A stretch of DNA of 64,000 nucleotides from Metabacillus sediminilitoris (GCF_009720625.1 NZ_CP046266.1:3667501-3731500), one strand, 5' to 3'. Numbered from the stretch's first letter, positions 10,605-20,305 are shown. The notes: generated by a model from the letters alone, not told the origin. A program made the numbers and translations.

Positions 10605-10822
10605 GTTACATTTGCGATTCCAAGCAGTTTGATCCTAATTATTAGACTGTTGAAACCGACTCTAACCTCCTTGTAGACATTCTGCTTAAGCAACTTCTGC
10701 TATTAAGTGTATCAGATTTTGATTAAAGTTGTATAAGTTTGACTTTAGGCAATTCAAGTGGATAGTTATGGGAGTATAGATTGAAGGTTTTCTCTCTGGG
10801 GAATTAGCAGGTTTAGACAATC

Positions 10823-10848
10823 AAAAACTCGGCAAATGCCGAGTTTTT
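10823..10848 (-). terminator. intrinsic terminator after fakA
   Basis: Perfect AAAAACTCGGC (10823-10833) / GCCGAGTTTTT (10838-10848) hairpin, ten bases beyond the fakA stop codon. It is symmetric and could work in both directions. Confidence 0.85.
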
Positions 10849-10857
10849 GAAATGTTG

Positions 10858-12525
10858 TTATTCAACGGAAAAAATATAAGAATATAAAGGTTGTTTACCA
10901 TTATGAGTTTCAACTTCAATGTCTTCAAAATGTTTTTCGACAAATTGAACAAGTTCTTCAACCTCTTCATGACTTGCATCTTCACCTTGGATAATCGTTA
11001 AAATCTCATCCTCGTCAGTAATCATTTCAGTAAGAAGTTTTTTTGAAGCTGAAAGTTGATCATGATCGGTTACGACGATTTTACCGTTTGATATACCCAT
11101 AAAGTCACCTTTTGCAATATCAAGACCATCAATATTTGTATCACGTACTGCATACGTAATTTGACCACTTTTTACATTTCCTAAGGCATCCATCATTGCT
11201 GACTCAATAACCCCTGGCTCTGCAGTAGGGTTAAAAGCAAGTAAAGCAGCCATTCCTTGTGGTACTGTTTTAGAAGGAATCACAATGACATTCTCATCGA
11301 CAACAGATGCTGCCTGCTGAGCAGTCATAACGATATTTGAGTTATTCGGGAGAATAATAATCGTTTCAGCGTTGACATCATGAACTGCCTGAACAATATC
11401 TTCAGTACTCGGATTCATCGTTTGGCCACCTTCGATTACTGCACTAGCACCAATACTTTTAAATAACTCAGCAATGCCTTTTCCCATTGTTACTGTCACA
11501 ATTCCAAATTTGTTCTTTTCTTTCTTGCTTTCGACTTTTGGAGAAGTTGGTGCTTGATCACCTACGATATTCGTATGCTGCTGACGCATATTTTCAATCT
11601 TCATATTGATAAGATTACCGTATTTTTGTCCATATGAAAGTACTTCTCCAGGATACTCTGCATGTATATGTACTTTCGCTAAATCATCATCAGCAATAAC
11701 TAATAAAGAATCACCAAATTGACTTAGATCATTTCTGAATTTCTCTTCATTAAATGGAGTTTTAGCGTTTTCAAAACGTACCATGAATTCTGTACAATAT
11801 CCGAATTCGATATCTTCTGTATTAATATGACTCTGAACGCTTTTATGGTGTTCTGCATTGACAAGTTCGTTCATTGATGGAGTTGTTACATTTGAAGTGG
11901 TAAGTGTTTCCCCATTTAATGCAGCTAAAAATCCTTCATAAACAAACACCAGCCCTTGACCACCACTATCTACAACCCCAACCTCTTTTAATACTGGCAG
12001 CAATTCAGGTGTACGTTTTAATGACTTTTCAGCTTCATCTAACGTAATTTTCATTATTTTATCTATAGATACTTCATTTTCTGCAGCAACGACCGCAGCT
12101 TTCGCAGCATCCTTTGCAACTGTTAAAATTGTTCCTTCAACAGGTTTCATTACTGCTTTATATGCAGTATCAACACCTGCCTGAAGAGCACCAGCAAATT
12201 CAACACTATTAATTGTAGGTTTTGATTCAATCGATTTTGAGAAGCCCCTGAATAATTGAGAAAGGATTACACCGGAATTTCCACGTGCACCCATTAAAAG
12301 ACCTTTCGATAAAGCCGAACCAACCTTACCTATATGATCTATTGTATTGTTTTTGACCTCTTTAGCTCCTGATGTCATAGATAAATTCATATTTGTTCCA
12401 GTATCACCATCAGGAACAGGAAAAACGTTTAATGCATCGACTAATTTTGCATTATTTGATAGGTGATGCGCACCTTGCAAAATCATTTCCGCAAAACGCT
12501 TACCATCTAAAGTTGTAATTGACAC
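10858..12525 (-). CDS. fakA: fatty acid kinase ATP-binding subunit FakA (YloV)
   Basis: Phosphorylates fatty acids held by FakB proteins so exogenous fatty acids can enter phospholipid synthesis. It has 555 residues: an N-terminal DhaL-type ATP-binding domain (about 1-205; VFPVPDGDTGTNM at about 35-47, GARGNSGVI near 80), then middle and C-terminal FakA domains. It starts with GTG at 12525 behind AGGAGG. It lies 17 bases after yloU, in the same operon. No FakB gene is in this window. The name rests on homology to YloV/FakA. Confidence 0.93.
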   Translation of the reverse strand: MSITTLDGKRFAEMILQGAHHLSNNAKLVDALNVFPVPDGDTGTNMNLSMTSGAKEVKNNTIDHIGKVGSALSKGLLMGARGNSGVILSQLFRGFSKSIESKPTINSVEFAGALQAGVDTAYKAVMKPVEGTILTVAKDAAKAAVVAAENEVSIDKIMKITLDEAEKSLKRTPELLPVLKEVGVVDSGGQGLVFVYEGFLAALNGETLTTSNVTTPSMNELVNAEHHKSVQSHINTEDIEFGYCTEFMVRFENAKTPFNEEKFRNDLSQFGDSLLVIADDDLAKVHIHAEYPGEVLSYGQKYGNLINMKIENMRQQHTNIVGDQAPTSPKVESKKEKNKFGIVTVTMGKGIAELFKSIGASAVIEGGQTMNPSTEDIVQAVHDVNAETIIILPNNSNIVMTAQQAASVVDENVIVIPSKTVPQGMAALLAFNPTAEPGVIESAMMDALGNVKSGQITYAVRDTNIDGLDIAKGDFMGISNGKIVVTDHDQLSASKKLLTEMITDEDEILTIIQGEDASHEEVEELVQFVEKHFEDIEVETHNGKQPLYSYIFSVE

Positions 12526-12542
12526 AGGTCATTTCCTCCTAA

Positions 12543-12905
12543 CTATGTGTTCGCTACACGAACACCTTGTACAAAAATATTTACAGAATCAACAGCAAGT
12601 CCAACCGTCTGATCTAACGTATACTTAACTTTTGTTTGAACGTTATGTGCGACTTCAGAAATTTTTGTACCATAGCTGACAATAATATACATATCAATGT
12701 TAATAGATTCATCATCTTGGCGTACTATTACGCCTCTGCTAAAGTTTTCTTTTCGAAGTATTTCCGTAAGACCATCTTTTATTTGATTCTTTGATGCCAT
12801 TCCAACAATACCATAACAGTCTATAGCAGCACCACCGGCAATGGTTGCAATGACTTCGTTAGATATATCAATTTGTCCGTACATTGTTTTTAATTCAATG
12901 GACAT
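12543..12905 (-). CDS. yloU: Asp23/Gls24 family protein YloU
   Basis: Small 120-residue Asp23/Gls24-family protein of unknown exact function; relatives are alkaline-stress or membrane-associated scaffold proteins. The sequence from MSIELKTMYGQID to the end is colinear with B. subtilis YloU. The start at 12905 has AAAGGGGGAACG upstream; the 40-residue in-frame extension to 13025 is rejected because it crosses the putative promoter. Cotranscribed with fakA, so a role linked to envelope or lipid state is possible but not shown. Confidence 0.88.
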   Translation of the reverse strand: MSIELKTMYGQIDISNEVIATIAGGAAIDCYGIVGMASKNQIKDGLTEILRKENFSRGVIVRQDDESINIDMYIIVSYGTKISEVAHNVQTKVKYTLDQTVGLAVDSVNIFVQGVRVANT

Positions 12906-12950
12906 GATCGTTCCCCCTTTGGAATTGTTCTCACTGGCTACAATCATTTT

Positions 12951-12980
12951 ACTATAAGGGTATTCATTTGAAAAGCGCAA
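12951..12980 (-). promoter_or_regulatory. probable yloU-fakA promoter
   Basis: Minus strand -35 TTGCGC (12975-12980), 18-bp spacer, -10 TATAGT (12951-12956), about 45 bases before the yloU start. The MITE-like element at 13081 lies just upstream of this promoter. Confidence 0.5.
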
Positions 12981-13080
12981 CCTCCATGATCGGCCTAGTA
13001 CTCGTGATGTTCGTTCACAATTCAAAGCTCAAAACTAAATAATAAAATCAAGTATAAACGTTTGTTTGCCATTTAGTTTT

Positions 13081-13267
13081 GGTTCTTTTCTAAGAGTTTG
13101 GAGCAGATTGCGAGACTCCTGCGGGAGCAGAGGGACAGGTGAGATCCCACAGGCGTTTACGCCGAAGAGGTTCACCGCCCGCTCCGCTAAAAAAGCGAGC
13201 ATCCTCTCGCTGCAATCAATCACACCGCACTACTTGGGAAAAATCAACAAAGTTTGCGAAAACATCC
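13081..13267 (+). mobile_element. MITE-like element, copy A, with 8-bp target duplication
   Basis: A 187-bp non-coding element, more GC-rich than its surroundings, homologous along most of its length to 34360-34582 (shared GGAGCAGATTGCGAGACTCC, GGGACAGGT, TTTACGCCGA, CACCGCCCGC, GCTGCAATCAA). The ends are GGTTCTTTTC and GAAAACATCC, imperfect inverted repeats. The 8-bp sequence TTAGTTTT occurs perfectly on both sides (13073-13080 and 13268-13275). It lacks about 35 bp present near the left end of copy B. Small frames inside it on both strands are not genes. Confidence 0.85.
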
Positions 13268-13337
13268 TTAGTTTTTATCAAATTAGCTTAAAATATGATG
13301 TCAAGGAAAAATTCTTGAAAGCTTTACTATAGAAGTA

Positions 13338-13366
13338 TTGCATTCTAGATTTGATTATGATAAATT
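13338..13366 (+). promoter_or_regulatory. probable rpmB promoter
   Basis: -35 TTGCAT (13338-13343), 17-bp spacer, -10 TAAATT (13361-13366) with an upstream TGn, 77 bases before the rpmB start. It lies about 60 bp downstream of the MITE's right target repeat. Confidence 0.5.
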
Positions 13367-13442
13367 ATTAAAGTATCTCATGGCTTTAGTACATGATTAT
13401 CGTAAAATATGTTATGTTTTTTTGTAGTAAGGAGGGAATAAC

Positions 13443-13631
13443 ATGGCACGTAAATGCGTTATTACTGGTAGAAAAACTCGTTCAGGCAATGCACGTTCAC
13501 ACGCAATGAACGCTAATAAACGTACTTGGGGCGCAAACCTTCAAAAAGTTCGCATCTTAGTTAACGGTAAACCGAAAAAGGTATATGTATCTGCTCGCGC
13601 TTTAAGATCTGGTAAAGTTGAGCGAGTTTAA
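13443..13631 (+). CDS. rpmB: ribosomal protein bL28
   Basis: Large-subunit ribosomal protein of 62 residues, basic, starting [16 protein letters not shown], typical bL28. Only one of the paired zinc-ribbon cysteines is present (Cys5), so this looks like a zinc-independent form. A strong AAGGAGGGAATAAC precedes the ATG. It is one of only two plus-strand genes in the window, divergent from yloU and convergent with spoVM. Its transcript ends at the bidirectional hairpin at 13743. Confidence 0.98.
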   Translation: MARKCVITGRKTRSGNARSHAMNANKRTWGANLQKVRILVNGKPKKVYVSARALRSGKVERV

Positions 13632-13742
13632 TTTTCATTAAACTCTAGCGTTATTAGCAGAAATCATGAAATGCTAGCTTATCCTAGTTTGCTTTGATAG
13701 CAGCTTGTTTCATATTCCATATATAAACAAACAAATAAGCTA

Positions 13743-13777
13743 AGAAAAAAGCACCGAAAATAACGGTGCTTTTTTCT
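13743..13777. terminator. bidirectional terminator between rpmB and spoVM
   Basis: AGAAAAAAGCACCG (13743-13756) pairs with CGGTGCTTTTTTCT (13764-13777). A/T runs on both sides allow termination of rpmB (plus) and spoVM (minus). Confidence 0.9.
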
Positions 13778-13857
13778 TAATCTTTTTTAAATGAACCGAG
13801 CATCGCCCGAACAATTCCTCCTAAAAACTTCGGTAACTTAATTGTATAGAATTTCAT
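13777..13857 (-). CDS. spoVM: stage V sporulation protein M (26 residues)
   Basis: Amphipathic helical peptide that recognises the convex forespore membrane and anchors SpoIVA during spore coat and cortex assembly. The short frame reads MKFYTIKLPKFLGGIVRAML followed by GSFKKD, matching B. subtilis SpoVM except for about one residue near the end. Pro9 (in LPKF) is present. GAGGAGGGAAAG lies upstream of the ATG. Its place between rpmB and thiN is conserved. A TATAAT box on the minus strand about 35 bases upstream may be its promoter; in B. subtilis the gene is sigma-E dependent. Confidence 0.97.
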   Translation of the reverse strand: MKFYTIKLPKFLGGIVRAMLGSFKKD

Positions 13858-14013
13858 TCTTTCCCTCCTCAACCAAATCATTAAACATGTCATTATACTT
13901 GCTTAAAGGTTCTATTTGTCGCCAAGTTTTCATTAGAATAAATCAGTTCTGTAGCATTATATTCAGAATAAGAAAAAAAATGACGCTAGACCCTATCTCT
14001 TTGGTCACAAGGA

Positions 14014-14655
14014 TCAATCTCTACTTCTTATCATTATTAATATGCCGTCATGAAAAGAAAAAGTACCTCGTTCAATAACGAGTTCATTACTAACACATAG
14101 GGTTGACCCAATACTAATATCTCGATTTTGTAACGGGTATTTAAACCCCTGTAACGTTATACCCTTAACTTCATGACTAATCGGAATAAATGATATATAT
14201 TTTAATTCCTTGTGCTTCTTTATTGTATATGTTCCTGGGGTAAAGAGCGTGATATGATTTTGCTTATCAATCAACTCTATATTTCGGAAAGACATTTGCT
14301 TGACTAAAAGTTGAATATTCGCTAGCAAATGATCTATTCTTCCACCGGTTGCACCAAATAGATAAATGATTTCTGGTTTTTGCATGACAGCCCATTCTAA
14401 TGCAAGTTCTGTATCGGTTTTATCTTTTTCAGAAGAGTATAATGAAAGAGAAGCTAATGTATTCGATAGTGCCTTTTTTTCTTCAATCGATATTGAATCG
14501 AAATCTCCAAAAGCATGTGATAATGGTAAGCCTGATTCTTGAATATAAATAACCCCTTTGTCAATACCTACCCATGTGACATCTTTATCGTGATAATTTG
14601 TTAATGCAGGGACAAATTCTTTTGGACCTCCTGCAACAAGTGCGATTTTCTTCAT
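14014..14655 (-). CDS. thiN: thiamine pyrophosphokinase
   Basis: Transfers pyrophosphate from ATP to thiamine, giving thiamine diphosphate. The 213 residues include the GDFDS motif (about 50-54), DKTDTELAL (about 78-86) and GATGGRIDH (about 100-108), all characteristic of the family. AAGGAG precedes the ATG. It follows rpe after an intrinsic terminator. Corresponds to B. subtilis YloS/ThiN. Confidence 0.95.
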   Translation of the reverse strand: MKKIALVAGGPKEFVPALTNYHDKDVTWVGIDKGVIYIQESGLPLSHAFGDFDSISIEEKKALSNTLASLSLYSSEKDKTDTELALEWAVMQKPEIIYLFGATGGRIDHLLANIQLLVKQMSFRNIELIDKQNHITLFTPGTYTIKKHKELKYISFIPISHEVKGITLQGFKYPLQNRDISIGSTLCVSNELVIERGTFSFHDGILIMIRSRD

Positions 14656-14693
14656 ATTTACTCCTTTTTGCTTTTATGATATTTATGAAATGA

Positions 14694-14728
14694 AAAAAGT
14701 CTGACACCTATTTGCGTCAGAACTTTTT
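14694..14728 (-). terminator. intrinsic terminator between rpe and thiN
   Basis: TCTGAC (14700-14705) pairs with GTCAGA (14716-14721), extended by AAAAA/TTTTT flanks. On the minus strand a T run follows, ten bases past the rpe stop codon. Confidence 0.75.
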
Positions 14729-14737
14729 CTGAAATTA

Positions 14738-15394
14738 TTAAGATAGAACAGCTTGCTTTAAGTTGGCAATTGCTTGTTTTCGATCAGTTGTATTATAAAT
14801 GGCTGAGCCTGCAACAAGAACTGTAGCTCCTGCCATAACACATTGTTTGGCTGTTTCTTCGTTTACCCCACCATCAACTTCAATTTCGATTGAAAGCTGT
14901 TTTTCCTTTATTATATTTGCCAGCTGTTTAATTTTTGGCAACACTTGTGGAATAAATGCTTGTCCACCAAAACCTGGATTAACTGTCATTAATAAGACCA
15001 TATCAATATCTTCAAGAATATGTTGAATGGACTCTATTGGTGTATGTGGATTTAACACAACTCCTGCTTTAATTCCTTTTGACTTTATTAATTGAATGGT
15101 TCGATGAAGATGATTACACGCTTCTACATGAACGGTAATAATATCTGCACCAGCACGTACAAAGTCATCGATATAGAGGTCTGGTTTCTCAATCATCAAA
15201 TGCACATCTAAAGGTAGCTTTGTAACTGGACGAATCGCTTCAACAATCAATGGTCCAATGGTAATGTTCGGCACAAAGTGACCATCCATGACGTCTACAT
15301 GAATATAATCAGCGCCGCCATTTTCTACATCTTTGATTTCTTCTCCCAATTTAGCAAAATTTGCCGATAAAATAGATGGAGCAATTTTTATCAT
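14738..15394 (-). CDS. rpe: ribulose-phosphate 3-epimerase
   Basis: Interconverts ribulose 5-phosphate and xylulose 5-phosphate in the pentose phosphate pathway. It is a 218-residue TIM barrel with APSILSANF at the start, the metal-site motif [12 protein letters not shown] (about 33-44), [10 protein letters not shown] (about 138-147) and VDGGVN. The start at 15394 gives the usual family length; a 35-residue upstream extension overlaps rsgA and is rejected. The start follows the rsgA stop by one base. Confidence 0.97.
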   Translation of the reverse strand: MIKIAPSILSANFAKLGEEIKDVENGGADYIHVDVMDGHFVPNITIGPLIVEAIRPVTKLPLDVHLMIEKPDLYIDDFVRAGADIITVHVEACNHLHRTIQLIKSKGIKAGVVLNPHTPIESIQHILEDIDMVLLMTVNPGFGGQAFIPQVLPKIKQLANIIKEKQLSIEIEVDGGVNEETAKQCVMAGATVLVAGSAIYNTTDRKQAIANLKQAVLS

Positions 15395-15395
15395 A

Positions 15396-16280
15396 TTAAT
15401 ACCTCGGCTTTCTCTCTTTGATTTCTTCAATAAATGATAAATAATGTTCATATCTATATAGTGGAATTTCCCCATTTTCCACTGCATCTTTAATCGCACA
15501 TTTCGGCTCTTTTACATGTGTGCAGCCGCGAAACTTACAATCCCCACTTCTTTCTTTCATTTCTGGAAAACAGTAAGTTAATTCCTCAACCTCAATACCT
15601 GTAAAATCTAATGAACTAAAACCTGGTGTATCTGCAACAAATCCAGAGCCAACTGCGATTAATTCAACATGTCTAGTCGTATGTTTACCACGCCCTAAAT
15701 GAGTGGAAATATCGTTCGTTTTAAGGTCAAGATCCGGTCTCAAAATATTTAATAAGGATGATTTCCCAACCCCAGATTGCCCTGCAAAAACGGATATTTT
15801 TTCATTTAAAATTGGTTGCAAATCATGCTCAACAGTAGACTCGACCGTTGATGTTAAAAATACTGTGTACCCTATATTTTTATAATCTTTTGCATAGGAA
15901 ATCACTTTTTCTTTAATTTCCTTTGACGGAATTAAATCTGTCTTACTTACAACAATTATAGGTTCAATGTCATTGGCTTCAATTAATACAAGAAAACGAT
16001 CAAGTAATGTTGGGCTAAAATCAGGTTCAACAGCTGAAAAGACAAGAATTGCTTGGTCAACATTACAAATCGGCGGTCTTATTAATTCATTTTTACGATC
16101 AAATACTTCAAGTATATAGCCCTCTTGGTCATTATCTGCTTGATATACTACCTCGTCACCTACAAGGGGGGTAATTTTATTTTTCCGAAAAACCCCTCTG
16201 CCCCTGCATTGAATAAATCTTTCTCCATCTTGCACATAGTAAAAACCACTAAGAGCCTTCACTATTTTCCCTTGTGGCAT
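15396..16280 (-). CDS. rsgA: ribosome small subunit-dependent GTPase A (RsgA/CpgA)
   Basis: Circularly permuted GTPase acting in 30S subunit maturation and linked to cell-wall and shape phenotypes in Bacillus. The 294 residues have an N-terminal OB fold (about 1-70), then G4 SKTD (112-115) before G1 GQSGVGKSS (167-175) and G3 DTPG (217-220), the diagnostic permutation. A C-terminal zinc site uses cysteines in the [10 protein letters not shown] region. The ATG has GGAGGTTATTC upstream. It sits beside PrkC, which phosphorylates CpgA in B. subtilis. Confidence 0.97.
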   Translation of the reverse strand: MPQGKIVKALSGFYYVQDGERFIQCRGRGVFRKNKITPLVGDEVVYQADNDQEGYILEVFDRKNELIRPPICNVDQAILVFSAVEPDFSPTLLDRFLVLIEANDIEPIIVVSKTDLIPSKEIKEKVISYAKDYKNIGYTVFLTSTVESTVEHDLQPILNEKISVFAGQSGVGKSSLLNILRPDLDLKTNDISTHLGRGKHTTRHVELIAVGSGFVADTPGFSSLDFTGIEVEELTYCFPEMKERSGDCKFRGCTHVKEPKCAIKDAVENGEIPLYRYEHYLSFIEEIKERKPRY

Positions 16281-16412
16281 GAATAACCTCCTTGAACATT
16301 TTTGTTCTTCATATGTCTATTCAAAATAAAGACATCCTCATCTTCTCCACGTAATTTCCATAGTAAAAGTGTGTCAATTAAAATATTTTGATATACCTAT
16401 AAAATAATATTT

Positions 16413-16442
16413 TACCTACCATCTACTTTCTGATGGCAGGTA
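16413..16442 (-). terminator. hairpin after prkC
   Basis: TACCTACCATC (16413-16423) pairs with GATGGCAGGTA (16432-16442), eleven pairs with one G-U. It is ten bases past the prkC stop. The downstream sequence is A/T-rich but not a clean T run, so termination may be partial. Confidence 0.6.
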
Positions 16443-16451
16443 GTCACTTTA

Positions 16452-18449
16452 TTAGTCGTTTGGATATGGAATTGTCTCAGAAGTGACAACCTCATTATCT
16501 ATGATTATTTGGTAATAAGCCACTTGTCCAGATTCAATTGTGAAATTTAGTGTCTCAACCTTTGGACTTGAAATTTTAAATGTTTTATAAGTGTCTGAAA
16601 TTGAATGCTCCGCATCGTCAATAAGGATCGAGACTTCTTGCTCTTGTCCAACTATTTCTGGATTATAAGGAATATCAACTGTTTTCGTTACTGTTTTCCG
16701 CGGCAATTCTTCAGGTCCTGATGAGTACACAAGTTGTAATGTCGTTTCTCTTGGCACGACTTTTGTACCAGGCTCGGGAGATTGTGAAACAAGATGCCCT
16801 TTTGGAATGTCTGATGAATGCTCCTCTGAAACAGAAGTAATAAATCCATTAGCACTCACGTATTCATCGATTTCTTCCTTACTTTTTCCAACAAGTTCGT
16901 TAATTGCGACTTGCTTCGGTCCTGTACTGACTGTAAATTCAATTGTCTCTTCAGTAGGTATAACCTCTTCACCAATTTCAGGAAATTGAGTTAGAATTGT
17001 ACCGGCAGCTTGAGTTTCATTCGACTCAGGTTTCACGTCAATATTTTTAAAGCCCTTCATTTCAAGAATCGCTTTCACACGATCAATATTTCTACCAACA
17101 TAATCCTCAAGTACAATTTTTTCTTTACCTGTACTCTCATAGATCGTGATCGTTGCACCTTCTTTGGTTATTTCATTTGCAGATGGATTCGTTTTTATGA
17201 CATAGCCTTCTTCGATTTTTTCATCTGAAACACGGACAGGTTCATCGATTTCAAAGCCTTTTTCCGTAAGAATATCTACAGCATCATCATAAGATTTACC
17301 ACTTACATCAGGTACTTCAATATCCTTCGGTAATAGTAAAGGAGGAACTATTGTAAAAGCTGAGACACCTGCTGCAAGTAAAATGAAAAAAGTAGTAATA
17401 AGGATGATAGCTAGCTTGTTTTTACCTGGTTTTTTCTTCTTTTTTTCCTTTTTGATTTTCTGGTTTTTTTGCTGTTTATTCGTTGATTTATGAATGTCAT
17501 CATTTTCAGGTGCATGGACAATTGTATCGTCAATTTTGTCTCTATTTATATTTTCATTCGTAATAATAGGGATGGCCTTTGTCACTTCATCATCTTCAGG
17601 AATAGAAAATCGCGGCTCGGTTAACCTACTAACATCAAAAACTGTTTCTAGATCTTCTTCCATTTCATCTGCAGATTGATAGCGATGAAATGGATCCTTT
17701 GCTGTCGCTTTTAAGATAATATTTTCTAGACTTTGTGGGATATCAGGATTCCATCTTTTAGCTGATGGTGTTTCAGATTGTAAATGCTTTAGGGCTATAG
17801 AAATAGCTGATTCACCATCGAATGGTAATCGTCCAGTCAGCATTTCAAATAAGACAATGCCTAAAGAATATATATCAGACTTTTTGTTTGCAAGACCACC
17901 TCTAGCTTGTTCCGGTGATAAATAATGAACAGATCCTAATACTGAGTTTGTTTGAGTAATAGTCGTTGAGCTTAGAGCCATAGCAATCCCAAAATCTGTT
18001 ACTTTCACATTTCCATTATGATCGATTAGAATATTATGCGGCTTTATATCCCGATGAATAATTTGATTATCATGTGCATGTTGAATCCCAGATACAATTT
18101 GTTCCATAATATTTACGGCTTTTCTAGGATGAACAGGTGCAAACTGCTGTATGTATTGTTTTAACGTCTGACCCTCTACATATTCCATAACGATATAGTA
18201 AATGTTATCTTCTTCTCCAACATCATAAATACTAACTACATTAGGGTGAGCTAGACTCGTAGCAGATTGCGCTTCTCTTCTAAACCTTTTAATAAATTCG
18301 TCATCGTTAGAAAAATCAAATCGTAGCACTTTCATGGCTACGTCTCTTTCCAGAATCATATCTCGGGCTAAATAGACATTAGCCATTCCGCCTCCGCCTA
18401 TGACTTCTAGAATTTTATAACGACCACTAATCCGTTTACCTATTAACAC
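16452..18449 (-). CDS. prkC: PASTA-domain serine/threonine protein kinase PrkC
   Basis: Membrane kinase that senses muropeptides and signals spore germination and cell-wall state. The 665 residues comprise a cytoplasmic kinase domain (about 10-270: K40, HRD D134, DFG D152, activation threonines 162-167), a lysine-rich juxtamembrane linker, one membrane span (about 346-368), three PASTA repeats (about 376-440, 444-510, 512-578) and a C-terminal beta domain. The start is GTG with GGTGAAGAG upstream, overlapping the end of prpC by 7 bases. Confidence 0.96.
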   Translation of the reverse strand: MLIGKRISGRYKILEVIGGGGMANVYLARDMILERDVAMKVLRFDFSNDDEFIKRFRREAQSATSLAHPNVVSIYDVGEEDNIYYIVMEYVEGQTLKQYIQQFAPVHPRKAVNIMEQIVSGIQHAHDNQIIHRDIKPHNILIDHNGNVKVTDFGIAMALSSTTITQTNSVLGSVHYLSPEQARGGLANKKSDIYSLGIVLFEMLTGRLPFDGESAISIALKHLQSETPSAKRWNPDIPQSLENIILKATAKDPFHRYQSADEMEEDLETVFDVSRLTEPRFSIPEDDEVTKAIPIITNENINRDKIDDTIVHAPENDDIHKSTNKQQKNQKIKKEKKKKKPGKNKLAIILITTFFILLAAGVSAFTIVPPLLLPKDIEVPDVSGKSYDDAVDILTEKGFEIDEPVRVSDEKIEEGYVIKTNPSANEITKEGATITIYESTGKEKIVLEDYVGRNIDRVKAILEMKGFKNIDVKPESNETQAAGTILTQFPEIGEEVIPTEETIEFTVSTGPKQVAINELVGKSKEEIDEYVSANGFITSVSEEHSSDIPKGHLVSQSPEPGTKVVPRETTLQLVYSSGPEELPRKTVTKTVDIPYNPEIVGQEQEVSILIDDAEHSISDTYKTFKISSPKVETLNFTIESGQVAYYQIIIDNEVVTSETIPYPND

Positions 18450-19201
18450 AGCTCTTCACCTAATTCATGATTTGCCGTCATTTTTAGTAAAACTAGAGAA
18501 ATATTGTCTTCTCCGCCATTTTCATTTGCTAACTGTACAAGTGATGTCGCTTTCTGTGAAAGTGGTTGATTGTTTGACAATTCACCATACATTTCATCAT
18601 CCGATACCTTATTAGATAATCCATCAGAACATAATAATAATACATCGCCTTGATCGATTTCTATTGTAGATACATCAAGCTCAACTTTTTGTTCTGTACC
18701 AAGAGCTCGTAGAAGAACGTTTTTCCGTGGATGATGTTCGGCATCTTCCTTGGAAATTTGGCCGGACCTAACTAATTCATTTACAAGTGAATGATCATTT
18801 GTTACTTGTTTATACCCACTGTTATTCAATAAGTAACAACGACTATCACCTATATGTCCAATCGTAGCAAATTTAGAAGTAACAAGTGCACCGACAATTG
18901 TTGTCCCCATTCCTTGACATTCTGGATGTGATAAAGAATGTTCATAGACAGCTTTATTAACTTCTTCAACACTTGTTAAAAACCAGGCTTCAGCCTCTTT
19001 AGGATTCTCAATGTTTTTGACTTGATTCCATAATGTTTCAAAGGTATTGATGGTCATTTGGCTAGCAACATCACCAGCCAGATGACCTCCCATACCATCA
19101 GCAACAATTGCTAGCACACCAATTTCATTTTCAAAAACACCAACACAATCTTCATTATGTTGTCTAACTTTTCCCCTATCTGACAAAAAGAAAGTTTCCA
19201 C
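18443..19201 (-). CDS. prpC: PP2C-type protein phosphatase PrpC
   Basis: Mn-dependent phosphatase that reverses PrkC phosphorylation. It is a 252-residue PPM domain with metal-binding motifs ADGMGGHLAGD (about 34-44), GDSRCYL and GGEDNIS near the C-terminus. It starts with GTG at 19201 behind GAGGTGACC, 6 bases after rlmN, and overlaps prkC, so kinase and phosphatase are translationally coupled. Confidence 0.96.
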   Translation of the reverse strand: METFFLSDRGKVRQHNEDCVGVFENEIGVLAIVADGMGGHLAGDVASQMTINTFETLWNQVKNIENPKEAEAWFLTSVEEVNKAVYEHSLSHPECQGMGTTIVGALVTSKFATIGHIGDSRCYLLNNSGYKQVTNDHSLVNELVRSGQISKEDAEHHPRKNVLLRALGTEQKVELDVSTIEIDQGDVLLLCSDGLSNKVSDDEMYGELSNNQPLSQKATSLVQLANENGGEDNISLVLLKMTANHELGEELC

Positions 19202-19207
19202 CTTTGG

Positions 19208-20305
19208 TCACCTCGTCTCCTCTTTACGCTCCTTAGCTCGAAGTTGTCCACATGCTGCATCGATGTCATGGCCTTGTTCTCTTCGTGTTGTTACATTTAC
19301 ACCATGTTTTTTAAGCGTATCTTCAAATAATTTAATTTGTTCTTTCGGCGTTCTCACATAATTTCTTTCTGGAACATAGTTCACGGGAATTAAATTTATG
19401 TGGCATTTTAATCCCTTGACAAGTTTTGCTAATTCATCAGCATGTTCCACTTGATCATTTTCGCCGCCAAATAATCCATATTCAAAGCTTATACGTCTGC
19501 CTGTTTTATTGACATAATATTTTACTGCTTCAATTAAATCAGGTAGTTTATATGCTCTATTTATCGGCATGAGCTTTGAACGTAATTCAGTATTTGGGGC
19601 ATGTAACGAAATAGCAAAATTGATTTGCAGCTTTTCATCAGCAAACTTATAAATTTTTGGAATGATTCCGCTCGTTGAGACAGTGATATGACGAGCCCCA
19701 ATATTTAATCCTTTATCATGATTAATTATTTTTAAGAATGACATCATTTCATCATAATTATCAAAAGGCTCTCCTATCCCCATAATAACAACATGACTAA
19801 CTCTTTCCTCAAACTCGTCAAGTGCTTGTTGTACTTTTACGACCTGAGCAACGATTTCTCCTGCTTCTAAATTTCTTTTTAAGCCACCTAATGTAGAAGC
19901 GCAAAACGTACACCCAATTCGACAACCTACTTGTGTTGTTACACATACAGAGTTCCCATAATCATGTCGCATTAAAACTGTTTCAATAGAATAGCCATCA
20001 TGAAGTTCAAATAAAAACTTAATCGTACCATCCTTTGACGTTTGTTGGATTAAGGTTTTTAATGTTGTAATTGTAAAGTGTTCATTTAATAAAGTACGTA
20101 AACCCTTAGAAAGATTTGACATGTCTTCAAAGCTAGTTGCTCTTTTCGTATAAAGCCAGTCAAAAATTTGATTAGCACGGAATGATTTTTCACCATGTTC
20201 CTTCAGCCATTCCTCTAATTCAGGTAACTCCAAAGAGTAGATAGAGGGATTTGTTTTCGTAAGTTCGATGTCTTTTTTTGTCCTTGTTACTTTCGCTTGT
20301 TCCAA
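19208..20305 (-). CDS. rlmN: 23S rRNA/tRNA adenine-C2 methyltransferase RlmN
   Basis: Radical SAM enzyme methylating A2503 of 23S rRNA and A37 of some tRNAs. The CxxxCxxC cluster is in [11 protein letters not shown], and a C-terminal catalytic cysteine is in [12 protein letters not shown] chose the TTG at 20305 because AGAAGGG lies at the right distance, it starts 2 bases after the rsmB stop, and the 365 residues match the family. An ATG at 20329 would add eight residues and overlap rsmB, without a clear ribosome site. Confidence 0.93.
   Translation of the reverse strand: MEQAKVTRTKKDIELTKTNPSIYSLELPELEEWLKEHGEKSFRANQIFDWLYTKRATSFEDMSNLSKGLRTLLNEHFTITTLKTLIQQTSKDGTIKFLFELHDGYSIETVLMRHDYGNSVCVTTQVGCRIGCTFCASTLGGLKRNLEAGEIVAQVVKVQQALDEFEERVSHVVIMGIGEPFDNYDEMMSFLKIINHDKGLNIGARHITVSTSGIIPKIYKFADEKLQINFAISLHAPNTELRSKLMPINRAYKLPDLIEAVKYYVNKTGRRISFEYGLFGGENDQVEHADELAKLVKGLKCHINLIPVNYVPERNYVRTPKEQIKLFEDTLKKHGVNVTTRREQGHDIDAACGQLRAKERKEETR

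Noticed and set aside
10605..10822. Possible sdaA remnant between recG and fakA
   Set aside because: No frame or motif resembling serine dehydratase is visible; only a terminator is found.
13035..13332. Small frames on both strands between yloU and rpmB
   Set aside because: They fall within the other MITE copy and differ from the frames in copy B, so they are not conserved.
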